Notes under the pieces: model-generated
What the model was told of the DNA's origin: nothing
Seen by the model: the letters and a program-made list of their open reading frames with translations, nothing else
Database searches by the model: none
Made by a program: the position numbers and the translations under genes
Origin: Crambe crambe
Lineage: Eukaryota > Porifera > Demospongiae > Poecilosclerida > Crambeidae
Assembly (NCBI GenBank): GCA_963924555.1
Contig: OZ004589.1
Coordinates: forward strand, 1,798,001 to 1,862,000
Direction: 5' to 3'
Length of the DNA: 64,000 bases
Part shown: positions 43,068 through 55,200 of the stretch, piece by piece
Numbering within the stretch: the first letter of the stretch is position 1
How the letters are laid out: each line of letters begins with the position of its first letter

Positions 43068-45302
43068 TCAAAGAGAAGTGTTCCTACTACCCCAGTATTC
43101 CGTGATACCCCTACCCTTGGACATCAAAATGTGAGATGGATGAATGGTTGTACTTCTTTCTATAACATCGTGGTACGGATATCGTAGTGCTGTATCCAGA
43201 TCTGAAAACAATGGTCCAAGTGAATTACGCTGATAATGTGCCACCAATTTCTGTATGTGCAAATAAGAGAACGGAGTATACCCCTAGGCCCAGTAATTAT
43301 AAAATCCTTATTAGGCTATGCAACCTAGATTTGCTTTTATCGTCACAAGATTTTTCAGATTTCCATGAGGGAGGGAGGGAGGGAGGCCAACAATTATTCT
43401 AACCAAAAATAATAGCTAATTTTGATCAAGATTTATTCGATTGGAAAATATTTTGCTAAAATTGCCTCTTCAAAATTCAATATTTTGCTAACATGCATGA
43501 GGGGAGGGGAGGGGAGTATTTCATTTGCTTGGCCTTAAAATTACCTCTATTGTCACAAACTCAGGATCTTCATCATGTAAGTAGAATTTTTTTGTGTCTG
43601 CATTTTTAAAGATCCTAACATGTTTTGGCTGTTTGTTGAACCTGCAATGATAATGACTATTGATGAAAGCATAGCTAATGCATTACACTGGCAGTGCCCA
43701 GGCCATCCTTAAATTAATTTTGAAGAATAGTCATTTATCACTAACCACAAGGAAACCATCTTCCCACATCATTGTTACTATACAAGGAACCACTAAATTG
43801 AGGCTTGTGGGGGATTTTTTTTTGCATTTCATGCAGGGAGTCCCATTCCATTATAATGGCTATGTCAGTAATTAAGCCACAAAAATAATTAACAGCTGAG
43901 ATTAATTATTATACTTGAGTGCAATGGCATATTCCCCTGGGCGATCATAGCTTTCCCTGACAAGAAATACACCATCCTTCAGACGGCGAAGAGCTGCTTC
44001 TGCATCACTGCGACTCTTCTTTCCCAAGTACCAAGGAAAATTAGAGGTAGAAGATCCTGTCCCCACATCCACGTTATGAAGAGAAGAATGTACATGTATG
44101 TCTGATATCGTAATTATATATAGTTGTGCAATTAGCTTGAAATGCATATCAACATAGGGGTTCCGACAACTTAAAAGGAACTTTCCTTCATGGACAATCC
44201 CATTTCCATATAGCTTGCAATGATTATACAAACACAAGCCATATCATTATTATTACTTCCTGCTTGCTAAGGTTTCACCATGACTGTGCTGCTGAATAAC
44301 TGATTATTTGAAGGTTTGGAAACCCCCTAGCGGCTACAGCTAGATCCACCCTCACATTCTCATGGTAGCTAAGTAGCAGAATCTGCTGGCCAACTGACTT
44401 ACTGGACACTTGTCTGCTCTTAGCAGTTTCTAGTCTTTGTCTTTTTACAGAGAACTTAAGGTCATAAAAATCCATCATCTCTGGGATGGTTTTGAATACT
44501 TCCTCTTTCTTCTGATAGTGTAAATGGTATCCCCCTGATGTGAAGTCAATGACAACATGAGATATTAATCCCTTAATTTTCATCGATAGGACAAGGTCTT
44601 TGCCTGATTTTCGCACCAAGAAGCAGCTTTTCTCCGTTTCTTGGCTCAGCAATTCCATGGCGTATTCTTCGGTGGTCTTTCCGTGATACCAGTCATGTTT
44701 GTCCAGGTCTGCAAAGCTACTTTCAGAATCAACACCATCCTGGACATCTTCTATTTCTAAAAATCAAAAATAATGCAGTAGCTAGCTAGCTACCATGGCA
44801 GGTAGTCAGAAATTATTACATAGTTAGCTAGGGACTGATTTGGCATGGAGATAGTCCAATCATTTTAGCTAATACAGTAACACTTACCAGCATATTCATG
44901 CTCTAATGATTTACAAGCTACTCCCAAGTGTACAAGATCATTGCTCAAGTCAATAGCATTGAAACGATGATAAGAAACCAGTTCATTCAGATCACTGAAG
45001 CGTTTCTCTGATGATTGGACATGGTGTTCCAGTTGGTACCAGCCCGGTCCACGTTCTATTTTGATGTGTTTGATCTGTTTATCATGGTATCTCAGAGACA
45101 GGATAAGAGATCCTGTACTTTCTCGAACAAGGAAGCAGTTACTAGAGCCACAGTCTCTCAACGCCTCTTCAGCCTGAGCTTTAGTGAGCTCTCCACGATA
45201 CCAGTCTTTATCAGAGTCCGCTTGGGATCCTTGAACATAATCTGCCATAATTCTAGTTTCTGAGCATGCGCATTTCTTTATAATGGTGGAAGACACGCCC
45301 AC
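43068..45302 (-). CDS. Triple-SH2-domain adaptor protein (third SH2 Vav-like)
   Basis: Five exons on the minus strand: 45302-44888, 44756-44403, 44056-43915, 43641-43545, 43250-43068 (396 residues, or 378 from the ATG at 45248, which starts MADYVQGSQ). SH2-1: DWYRGELTKAQAEEALRD, CFLVREST, HIKIERGPGWYQL. SH2-2: DWYHGKTTEEYAMELL, CFLVRKSG. SH2-3: FPWYLGKKSRSDAEAALRR, VFLVRESY, GEYAIALK, FNKQPKHVRIFK, then KLVAHYQRNSLGPLF and LDTALRYPY; this last part follows the Vav SH2 pattern. All three FLVR arginines are present, so each could bind phosphotyrosine. No SH3, kinase or phosphatase domain was seen. It is divergent from the cadherin gene. Orthology is unknown. Confidence 0.85.
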
Positions 45303-45388
45303 CGAAAAGTAGGGCGTGGCTGATTTGAAAAGTGGGTGTAGCTGCTCGTTGGAGGCTAATTTTTTTCGCCTTCAGGCAAATCAGGAAG
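45249..45388. promoter_or_regulatory. Shared divergent promoter region
   Basis: Only 86-140 bp separate the start codons of the minus-strand SH2 gene and the plus-strand cadherin gene. The stretch contains TGAGCATGCGCA at 45261-45272, which resembles the NRF1 site core, but no clear TATA box. Promoter function is inferred from position. Confidence 0.45.
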
Positions 45389-48300
45389 ATGTCATCCAGA
45401 ACAAAGTCTTTGACGTTTATTGTGATCTGTACCTTGCTGAGAGTTCACCAGCTAACAGCGCAAGGTAAAACTATGCCACCAGGCTCTAAACTAACTAGCT
45501 ACGTAGCAGATGAATAGGCCGATACTGGCTAGCAAGCTCCTTCTTACAAATAGGCAGGAAGTGTAACTTAGGTATTAGTCTTTAAGTTAGGAAGCCAAAA
45601 AGCTTAGTTACATTAAGGCAGGGAGGCAAGGCTAAGGAATCTCCATGGACATAGTAAATAGCTAGCAAGTTAGCTAGTCTAACTCTCCAGGAGAAATGAT
45701 CCACAACTTATATGAAAGAGTAGGGGGCACCTGCCTCTGCCTCAATAGTAGCTAGTTATCCTAGGGAGCATAGGCAATAAGATAGCTCTACATGCAGGAT
45801 CAATTCTAGTGATAATGACATTGGTGACCGGCTCTGGGAAAACCCTCCGTCCGGTGCAAAAATCAATTATCAGATATGAGCACGTTTAGTTGGCAGTGCC
45901 AAAATTTGGCAAAAATTTTTTTTAAGCATAAATGACAAATATGATCCTTGAACAAAGCACAGATGAAGTTTGGAGCTCAGACTACAAGTACAAAGGCTTC
46001 AAATGAAGCGCTAAAGTTAGCTAGTCAGCCATTGAAGCTTCGTGCACGGAGATTCTAGTCAGGCTGAAATTCATTGAACTTTAGGCAGGCTTTCCAGCTT
46101 ATGCGCTGGGAAATATGAACTTACTAAGCTATCTGCGCTACCTTCGGTACCTTGCTTCTCTTCTCGGAGCTTCGGTTGGACCTTTCTCGAGCCAAAAGGC
46201 AAGAAACTAGCTTCTTACTAACTACAGTTCGAAACCCCACCCACTGTCAATTTACTAGTCCACGGGCATGTCCGGAAATAATGTTCACGTTGCTTAGTCA
46301 GCTTTTCTCGAAAAAACAATAACGCTAATGGACGCTACCTCGATCTTTCTAAGAGCTGTTCCTCAGGCGTCATAAAAGCTATAGCTTTGAAATTTGCGCA
46401 ATAAAGAGCCAAAGGGCCATAGATAATAAATTTTACCATAACAAAAAATTTTTAATTTTCACCCGACGGAGGGTTTTCCCAGAGCCGGTCACATTAATTT
46501 AATTTGTATGATTTATGCTTTTATAGGGTTGGCACCTTACGAGGAAGGCTCTGCCGATGCACAAAGCAGTGGTAACTCATCAATGTTCCCAAGCTCTGGC
46601 TCAGGATCAGAAATTCAGCAGCCAGATCTCACATGCTCAGCAGGACAAAATCGATCTTTAACAGTAGCAATTCTCTCTTCACTTGAGAGTCTATTTCAGA
46701 GATTTCAATGCACGAGCAACTCAAATGTACCACTTTTGTACATGCTCACATTTCCTGACAGCAGGGAAGGAACATTTCATGAAAGACAGGCACTAAATTT
46801 AACCATACTGGACGTTTTCAACACAGCAGGAGACACTTCTGTTTCTGTCAGAGTGTGTCGCGAAGGAGCTTCAGAAATGTGTGATCAAAGTTCTAGGATC
46901 GAAGATCTCGGAAGTATAACCGTATCTGTAAACCCACTCAGCAGTGAGCGATTGTTTCCCTATGGAGATCTTATGGATGATCAATCATTTCGTGGCGTTT
47001 TGGATGGAGCTAGGGTTATTTATCCCTCAGAAAGTATTCCTTTTTTCTCAAATTACTACCGAAGGCTTTATGTAAGAAACACTATTGTATTAATGGTGGC
47101 TTGAGTGTTAATTCTTAGAGATGCCAGTGAAAGGGGGATATGTCTGGTGAGATATTAGGCTATGCCATTCTAGAGGATTTTCAGTTTCATAATTATTAAT
47201 TATTTGTTTTGATAAGTCAGCTGTAGTACACCTGGGCATTCTGTTACTTACTCTTTAATTTTAATAGGTGAGCAGCAATGGGTTAGTTTCACTCGGCCAG
47301 CAATATCTTTCCTGGTGGCCAGTTCCATTCCCATACGGCAGGTCTCGAGTTCCAATCATCGCTCCATTCTGGGCTGACTTTGACTTCAGGAATAACATTC
47401 CAAGCAGCAGAATCTATTATCACGTCTATGAGAGGGGCAGAAATCCTTCTCTATCGGATCTCCTGATTCTTGATGAATTCCAGACAAGGCTTGGGGCTTA
47501 TAACGTGACATTCGATCCCAATTTTCAAGCAGAATGGATGGCAGTGATAACATGGAATGATGCAGTACCATACTACTGGAGCTACAACACAAATGAGGTA
47601 ACTCTTTCATTATGATTTTATTGGCTATACAGAGCTATCTGTAATTATATATTCCACCACCAGAAGATAATGATTTTAGAGAGGTTGAAAGGCATCTCAA
47701 AGCTTATGTACTGCATGTGTGAATACAGCAATACTTTTCTATTCTTCCAGAAAAATATTACTTTACTGAATTTTGATTTTGCTCCATATCTATAATACAG
47801 AGAGCTACATTCCAACTAGTGCTGGTGTCCGACTTCGTACAAACCCATGCCTTATACCTCTACCAAGACTCCACCCTACCCAGCTGGCAACATACTGTCA
47901 TTGGTTACGACACAAGGGACTTTGTTAACTACAACAATGTTGAATTTAACTCACAAGCAGAATTTCTGCAAGTCCATAACATGGTAGGTAACACGGGAAG
48001 ACCTGGAGAGTGGTTCTTCGACCTGACATCCCAGGAAGACAGAGGTAATCCCGAACAGAGATGCACCCTCTGGGCTAGGAGACAACAGGGACTGACTCAG
48101 AACATTAATCCACACTCCCTCAGAATAAATGCTTGTCCCTGCACACGTAGACAAGCACAACGAGACTGGAATTTTTGGTTTGCGTACTTCTGGGGACTTT
48201 CGTCTGCTCCCAATTGTGCAACAGTCTTGTTCTCACAAAGCCAGGGGACCATTGAGTGTTGCTACGACAACTCAGGGGCACTGATCGTTGGACCTCGCCA

Positions 48301-49252
48301 CGGAGGAAGCTTCAAGATGTACAACCCTCTTTTCTTTTATCAGCAGAACTTCCTGGAGGATTTGACACCGTATCAGGACTGCTGCGTGATGTCCAATAGG
48401 TGCAGAACTTACTACATGTATAGGCCACCAGATAACTGCTCACGCTATGTGCCTCCCGTTACTCGTAAGTTATCATTTACTATAATTATAAAATCACGTA
48501 TCCCTAAGAGCTAAGAGTGAAAGTATCTGAAGTCTATAATTATAAGCTATGACTAAGACCTCCCACTTATGCAATGTGTGAATCTTTCATCTCTTACTTG
48601 TGCTTGCAGAATTCACATTCGGTGACCCCCACTTCAGAACTGTTGACAGTGCAAATTTCACATTCAATGGCATTGGTGAATACGTTCTCATCCACTCACC
48701 TTCCGTCAAAGTTCAAGCACGACTACAGAAATTTAGCAGCAACGTCACAGGCACTGTGATATCTGCCATAGCAGTCAAGCAGGGAGATGTCCACACTATT
48801 CAAGTTCAAAACGAGAACGAAGAGATCGCAGTCTATATAGGAGGAGTGAAACATGAGATAAACGTGGGTGAGTCACCTCTCGTGGTTACAAGTTCAGGAG
48901 TCATTTCAAATGACCTGTCCGGAGGGATTTCCATAGAAGATGTAGGAGCTGGTGGTGATGCAATGAACATGGCAAACATGGAAAATCAAGTGTTCGTGAG
49001 ACGTGATAGTGAGGATGGTTTGGTCATCAGCACTGGAGGAGGTGCTTCTGTAAGCATCTCCCTCCAGACTAATTTCCTTGCAATTGTAGTCGAACTGTCG
49101 GAGACCTTTGAAGACATGACGAGTGGTTTGCTGGGTGTGTTTAATGGCAATCCCAATGATGACTTCCGCAACAGAGATGGTGACATTCTCAATCTATCAA
49201 CTGAAGAGGAGATTTATCATCAGTTTGGGCTAGCCTGTAAGTAGATATGTTT

Positions 49253-49297
<45 letters not shown>

Positions 49298-52200
49298 AAC
49301 AAAACAAAAACAAAAACACTAAAATTTCAGTCATAATACATTTTTTTTACAAAGTAAAATTTTCAATCATGCAGGGCATCTTCTTCAGAATGAAAGTATC
49401 TTCAACTACTCAATAGGCAGTACCTCCTACTCCGAGGTCAATGAAGGCTTCATGACCTATCTCCCAGTATTCACCGAAGATTTGATTGATTCTGTTCCTC
49501 AAGAGGTGATTGATTCCTGTCAGAGTAACTTGGATTGTGTGTACGACGCTACTGTGACTGGAAATATAGAAGTTGGAATCTCCACTTACAACATCTCTCT
49601 GACCAATGATGACATAACACAGACATTGCGTAAGTAATATATCCATTCCCTTAGCTCTGAGATCTTTTTTCCAATTGAGCACATGAAATAATTATGGCAC
49701 ACTGAAGAGCACCATGAAGAAGTATAGCAGGTGTTTGAAATCAGTAGAAATGTCATATCAACTGTGATTAGTTATAGCTAATCGGTGCTTTGCTGTTGAG
49801 AGTACAGCAAATGCATAAAACCTCTGTATTACATGTCATTCTGTAGTGATGAAATTATCATTTTCTGAAGCACTACCCATGCAAGCTTTCCACTAACATT
49901 ATTGAGTATTAGGACTTAGGCTATATAGCCATAAGCATGTATGTGCCCTCTCCAGTATATTCACGACTTGTTATTGTCTCAAAGAACTAATTATGAATAA
50001 CTCTTTGTCACCTGACAACTAAATACCTACAGTCATCACACGGGACTCAGATATCTTTGAATACCTTTACAACAGATGGTTCTCTAACTCAGTGCAATTA
50101 AGGCTAGGCTTAGAAATGTATGCGCAGCGCCGCATACGTAATGCTATGAATATCATTAAATGACGTATTTTATTAAATCGTGCTGTGAAGCTCTAGCCGG
50201 CCAGCATGGCTTAATATTAGAGGGCGGTGGCCATGGCAGTACGAGACCACGCCCCTGCATCGTTCGTGATGTCAAAACGGTGGATTGCATGCTAATGTCG
50301 GCAAGTAAGGGCTACGATGCCGTCCAACATTCTTCCCGCTATCGTGGACCTTCAGCAAGGGTAAGAAGTAGTAGATAAATAGGCCAAAAGCAATTCTGTC
50401 GGAGGGATTCTCGAAATAATGAGCCATACTGACGTTACTCGCAGAGTTGTATGCCGTCAAGCACCCTAGTTCGAGGTTTTCTGCGGCTCCTGCCTTCTCT
50501 GTTCAAGCTATTCACTATCCCTCCAGTGTAAATTTCAAGTATCATGCCAGGATTCTGCCCTCCAACTGTTAGCTTCATAGAACTAGTGCAACAATGTTGG
50601 CACTCTAGATTTATATGTTTAAGGTGCGGTTGTTTACAGATCAATCCACCCTCTATAATGTTTGCATTCCTGTGGTTATCTATATATATTGAAAGTGAAT
50701 GCTTTAACACTGTAGTAGAGCCTCACGAACCTACATGAAACATGGTACAAAGTGCAGTGGTACCTGGCCTTAATTGCACTGAGAATGCACCGCTAATACA
50801 TACGTAACTAAACACCATTATTCATTGAAGACAATATTGATGTCGATGTGGGACCTCTATCATACTGATTAACCCTTAACCCACAAAGTTCATGCAGTCT
50901 TGTTGCAACTAATTCTCTGAAAACATGTATCCAGTGGTCGTGGTTGTGGTCTTCAATAGCACAATTTGCCAATTGGCTAAGGGGATTCTCTAATAACTCA
51001 TACATTATTATTCATAAAGACCTCGAGTAAATTAATGGAATGCACCCATTTACTCCACAATGTATTTCCTATAATTAATTGCAGAAAATACTCCCCCTTC
51101 CTTGTCTGGAGAGTTCTTGCTCTTTGCCACCTCTGATACACCGCTCGAATCCACATATATGGCCAGTGACGCTGATCCTGGAGACACTATCGACACTCTC
51201 GCTCTAAAGGTCTGATCAGAATTATGTATAATCTAAAAGAATACAGAGCATTTTAGTTTCCTGGAAATTCCTCTCACTGATGAAAATTAAGTCTTGAAAA
51301 TAAGGGCAACTCTCAGGAGACATGACATTGACTGCCTTATTGATCTCTTCAAAATTGCTAATTCAATGAGAAATCAATGACCCAGTAACTGTATGTACAA
51401 CCCTATATCTTGTCATGAGCTTCTTACATATCACAGGAACCAATTCCTGATGGATTCGAGTACATGACCATGAATGGGAACACGCTGGTAGTGATGTGGT
51501 CAAGTCCAAATATCACCCTTCCTACATCATCCCTTGTATTGTTTGCCAATGACAGCAATGGAGCACCGTCCATCAGAAGCATCTCCATCGTCCTATGTGC
51601 TTGTGCCAATGGAGGAAGCTGCATAATTAACGAGGACAATTTAGGGTCGGCAGAGTTCAACCATAACAACCATTACAAGTGGCCATGTGATTGTCCTGAG
51701 TTTTTCGGTGGGGATTCATGTGAAGTTGATATGAAGGGGTGTGGAGAATTCAGCGTGTGTCCGGATTACTCTGTCTGTGCTAATAACAGCATGGTACCTT
51801 CTGGGTACACCTGCAATAACTGCTCAGAGGGATACGAGTTAGTAGAATCTGGTGGAAAATGCACTGGTACGTGAACTAGTTTGTTCTTAGTAACTGCATG
51901 TTCTAAACATGATGGTCAGCAGGGCTACAATCATTAGCTTATTGTGGCAAGGGGTGCTAGGAATTGGTTGCATGATCATGCCTATGGCATAATTATATGT
52001 TCCTTTTATTCTCAGAAACAGTGTTTTATAACTTTCTAGTAATCATAGAAGATTAGGGACCACATACTGTGTATGTTTCAATGTGAAGCTTGTACATGTA
52101 AGTGAGAGCATCCTAGCTGCTGGAGGGTATTGGTAGTTCCACGGAACGGACACTAAGACTTATGAGCTCTATTTGGAAGATGTATTATACTGCCATAATC

Positions 52201-55200
52201 ATATCCTCCAACTTTGAGCCAGCAGATTCGGAAATATTAATTTGGAGCATTGCAAGTATCCACCTGTAACTTAAACACTTTTTGTATGTAGATATCGATG
52301 AGTGCATGACTATGGCGCAAAATTGTGAACACAATTGTAACAATACCGAAGGGAATTACACCTGCAGCTGCAATGAAGGGTACAGGCTTGGAGGTGATCA
52401 AAGATCTTGCAAAGGTAAATATAATAGCTGAAGGTCTTAAGTCTTATGGCATTATATGAAAGACGGAAAAGGGAAGAGCTTAACTCCACCCATATCGAAA
52501 GATATACTTATGCTTAACATTATCATCATTTAGACATTAATGAGTGTGAAGAAGGATCATCTGGATGCTCTCAACGCTGTATCAATACTGACGGTGGATT
52601 CACGTGTGAATGTGAAAGTGGGTATAACCGTGATCCAGATGATATGACAATTTGCATTATAGGTAAGAATATTTATGCAGCTACGTACATAAAAGTATAG
52701 ATTGTGCATGAGCTTCATCCTTTGTAAACATTACATGTATCAATGGTTCCCTCTTGACAGCATCCTGTGGTACTGGAGCTGATTGTGGTGATGAATTCAT
52801 GTGTGCAATGGTGGGAAGTTCTTTGGAATGCTTGTGTCCTCCCGGCATGGAATGTATCGGCACTTGCAGTGTTACAGACCAAGATGACTTGTTAGGTACA
52901 CGGAAATGCCAGAGTAAGTGCTATTCAATCACTTTCATGATTATTATGGAATTGTAGAATTTGAATGTACCAAATATAAAATCGAAATCCACAAAACTTG
53001 TACACAATAATAATTATTGTTTATTTATTTTTACTCACTTTTTTTTCCATTTAGCATGTCCTAATGGCATGTATGGACTTCGTTGTGCACAGACGTGTGG
53101 GTGTGGTGACAATGGTAGGTGTGACAGTGTGACTGGATGTGTGTGTGAACCTGGATGGATGGGAGTGAACTGCACTATCGGTAAGGGAATCACAATAACA
53201 CAGTTCTAAAAGTTCTACCATATGCAGTATGGTGCATGGGACTGATATAGAAGGGGAATCAAGGGCCTCCTTCTATGAACATAGATAGTGCTTCGTCAGT
53301 ACCTAGGGACACACCCCTCCCCTTCATCGTTGCCATAGGATAGGCTACATTATCAGAATTGGACCCCTCCCTTGAATCTACCCCCTGACATGTATCATGC
53401 CTATCACATGCATGTCAGATACATTAATGCTCTCTCTAATAACAGTTATTCTAGTTAGGAAATAAAGATTTAAACTATCTTCCCATCTTTTTGAATTTAA
53501 GTAGCTATTAAGCAATGACTATTTCTTTACTCAGAAATAAACAATAATACGCCAGTCTTTCCTGATACCACTCCTTCCATGATCCAAGTGTATTGGAACC
53601 AAACGATGGGCACAGAAGTATTGAGAGTCATGGCCAGTGATGAAGATGTTGGTCCCAATGCAAGAGCGGTGAGGTACGGCCTAACTACATCGCGTTACCC
53701 ATTACCTCAAGAGATATCTGATGGTAGAACTGTATTTAGTATCAATGAAAGGTCTGGTGAGATCACTCTTCAGTCAGACTTAATTTCACTAGCTGGTATG
53801 TTTTCTGGATTCGTACTGACTATAACAGCGGAAGATAGAGGCATGCCTCCTATGTCAACTCAACACGTACTTACAATTGAACCTATTCCAGTACCAAATT
53901 TCCAACCTCACAGGCGTATGATACCTATCGATGAAGAATCGCCCCTGGGAACATCAATATCTACACTGATGTGCAATGAAACTGGACCCCCAAGTGGTTC
54001 AATAGAGTTGACTCTAAGCGGTGTGGGTTCAGAGAATTTCAGAATTGATAGAGCCTCTTCCTTAGTTGTTTTCAGGCGACTTGATTATGAATCACTACAA
54101 GAAGAAGAAAGGAGCTTCAACCTTGTGGCATATTGCAGAAATCACTTTAATCTCTCTGATAACATCATGATACGTGTGACAGTACGAAACATCGATGACA
54201 ACCCCTTCCTCTTTAATCTTCCTCATTATTCGGTAACAGTGCAGGAAAATTCCCCTCCTGGTACACATGTCACTACAGTCAGTGCTTCCGACAGGGATCT
54301 TCCAGAAGTAAGTATCACGTACAGCTTTCGGTCCACTGGAGAGACAAGGGACTTCAGAATCCTCCCGAACAATGGCACAATCCTATTAGAGAGTTCCCCA
54401 GATCGAGAGGAGAGAGCTCAGTATTCATTGTCAGTAGAAGCGGTTTATTTAGTTTCGAATGGCGTACAAGTAAGGACCACTACGCTGGTCACTGTTACCA
54501 TTGCAGATGTAAATGATGAACATCCGAGGTTCGACCCTCCCTTTTACATTGTCCGAAACATTACTACAATGAATGAGGTTGGGGAATCAGTTATCACTGT
54601 AACTGCTATCGATTCCGATGTGGGAGTGAATGGAGAAGTGAGTTATCTCTTAGAGGGAGATAGCCAAGAATTTGTGATCAACTCAACGACGGGCGAAGTC
54701 TCAATTGCAGCATCTCTCTTTCCCGAACTTTACTCACTTACAGTGAACGCAACGGATGATGGACAAGAACCACTGTCTTCCACCACTTCCATACTCATCT
54801 ACGTTCTCCCTTCACTCAGTCACATTGAACTTATGTTTAGGGATGACCCCATTGTACTATCCGAAAACACACCAGTGGGTTACCAAATCGGCCAAGCTGT
54901 TGCAGACGTCATTGATAACAGCAACACGACACTCAGCAATAGATCTGACTTAATATTAACATATGAAATTGTGAATGGAACAGATCGGGATCGCTTCCTG
55001 ATCAGCAGGACCATGGGTGGGATATTTTTACTAGGAATCTTGGACTACGATGCTTTGGCTAGAGAATACGACCTTATCATCAGTGCTACGTTAGTGGGAT
55101 TACAACTCACAGACGAAGCCGTTTTGAGAATCATGATCACAAATGTAGACGATAACCCACCATTTTTCAGTCCTAGTTTCTATGCTATATCTGTAGAGGA

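Noticed and set aside
43901-44237. Reading the third SH2 as truncated at the stop after ALKYNN
   Set aside because: A donor inside ALK and two further in-phase exons (43641-43545 and 43250-43068) complete the SH2 domain.
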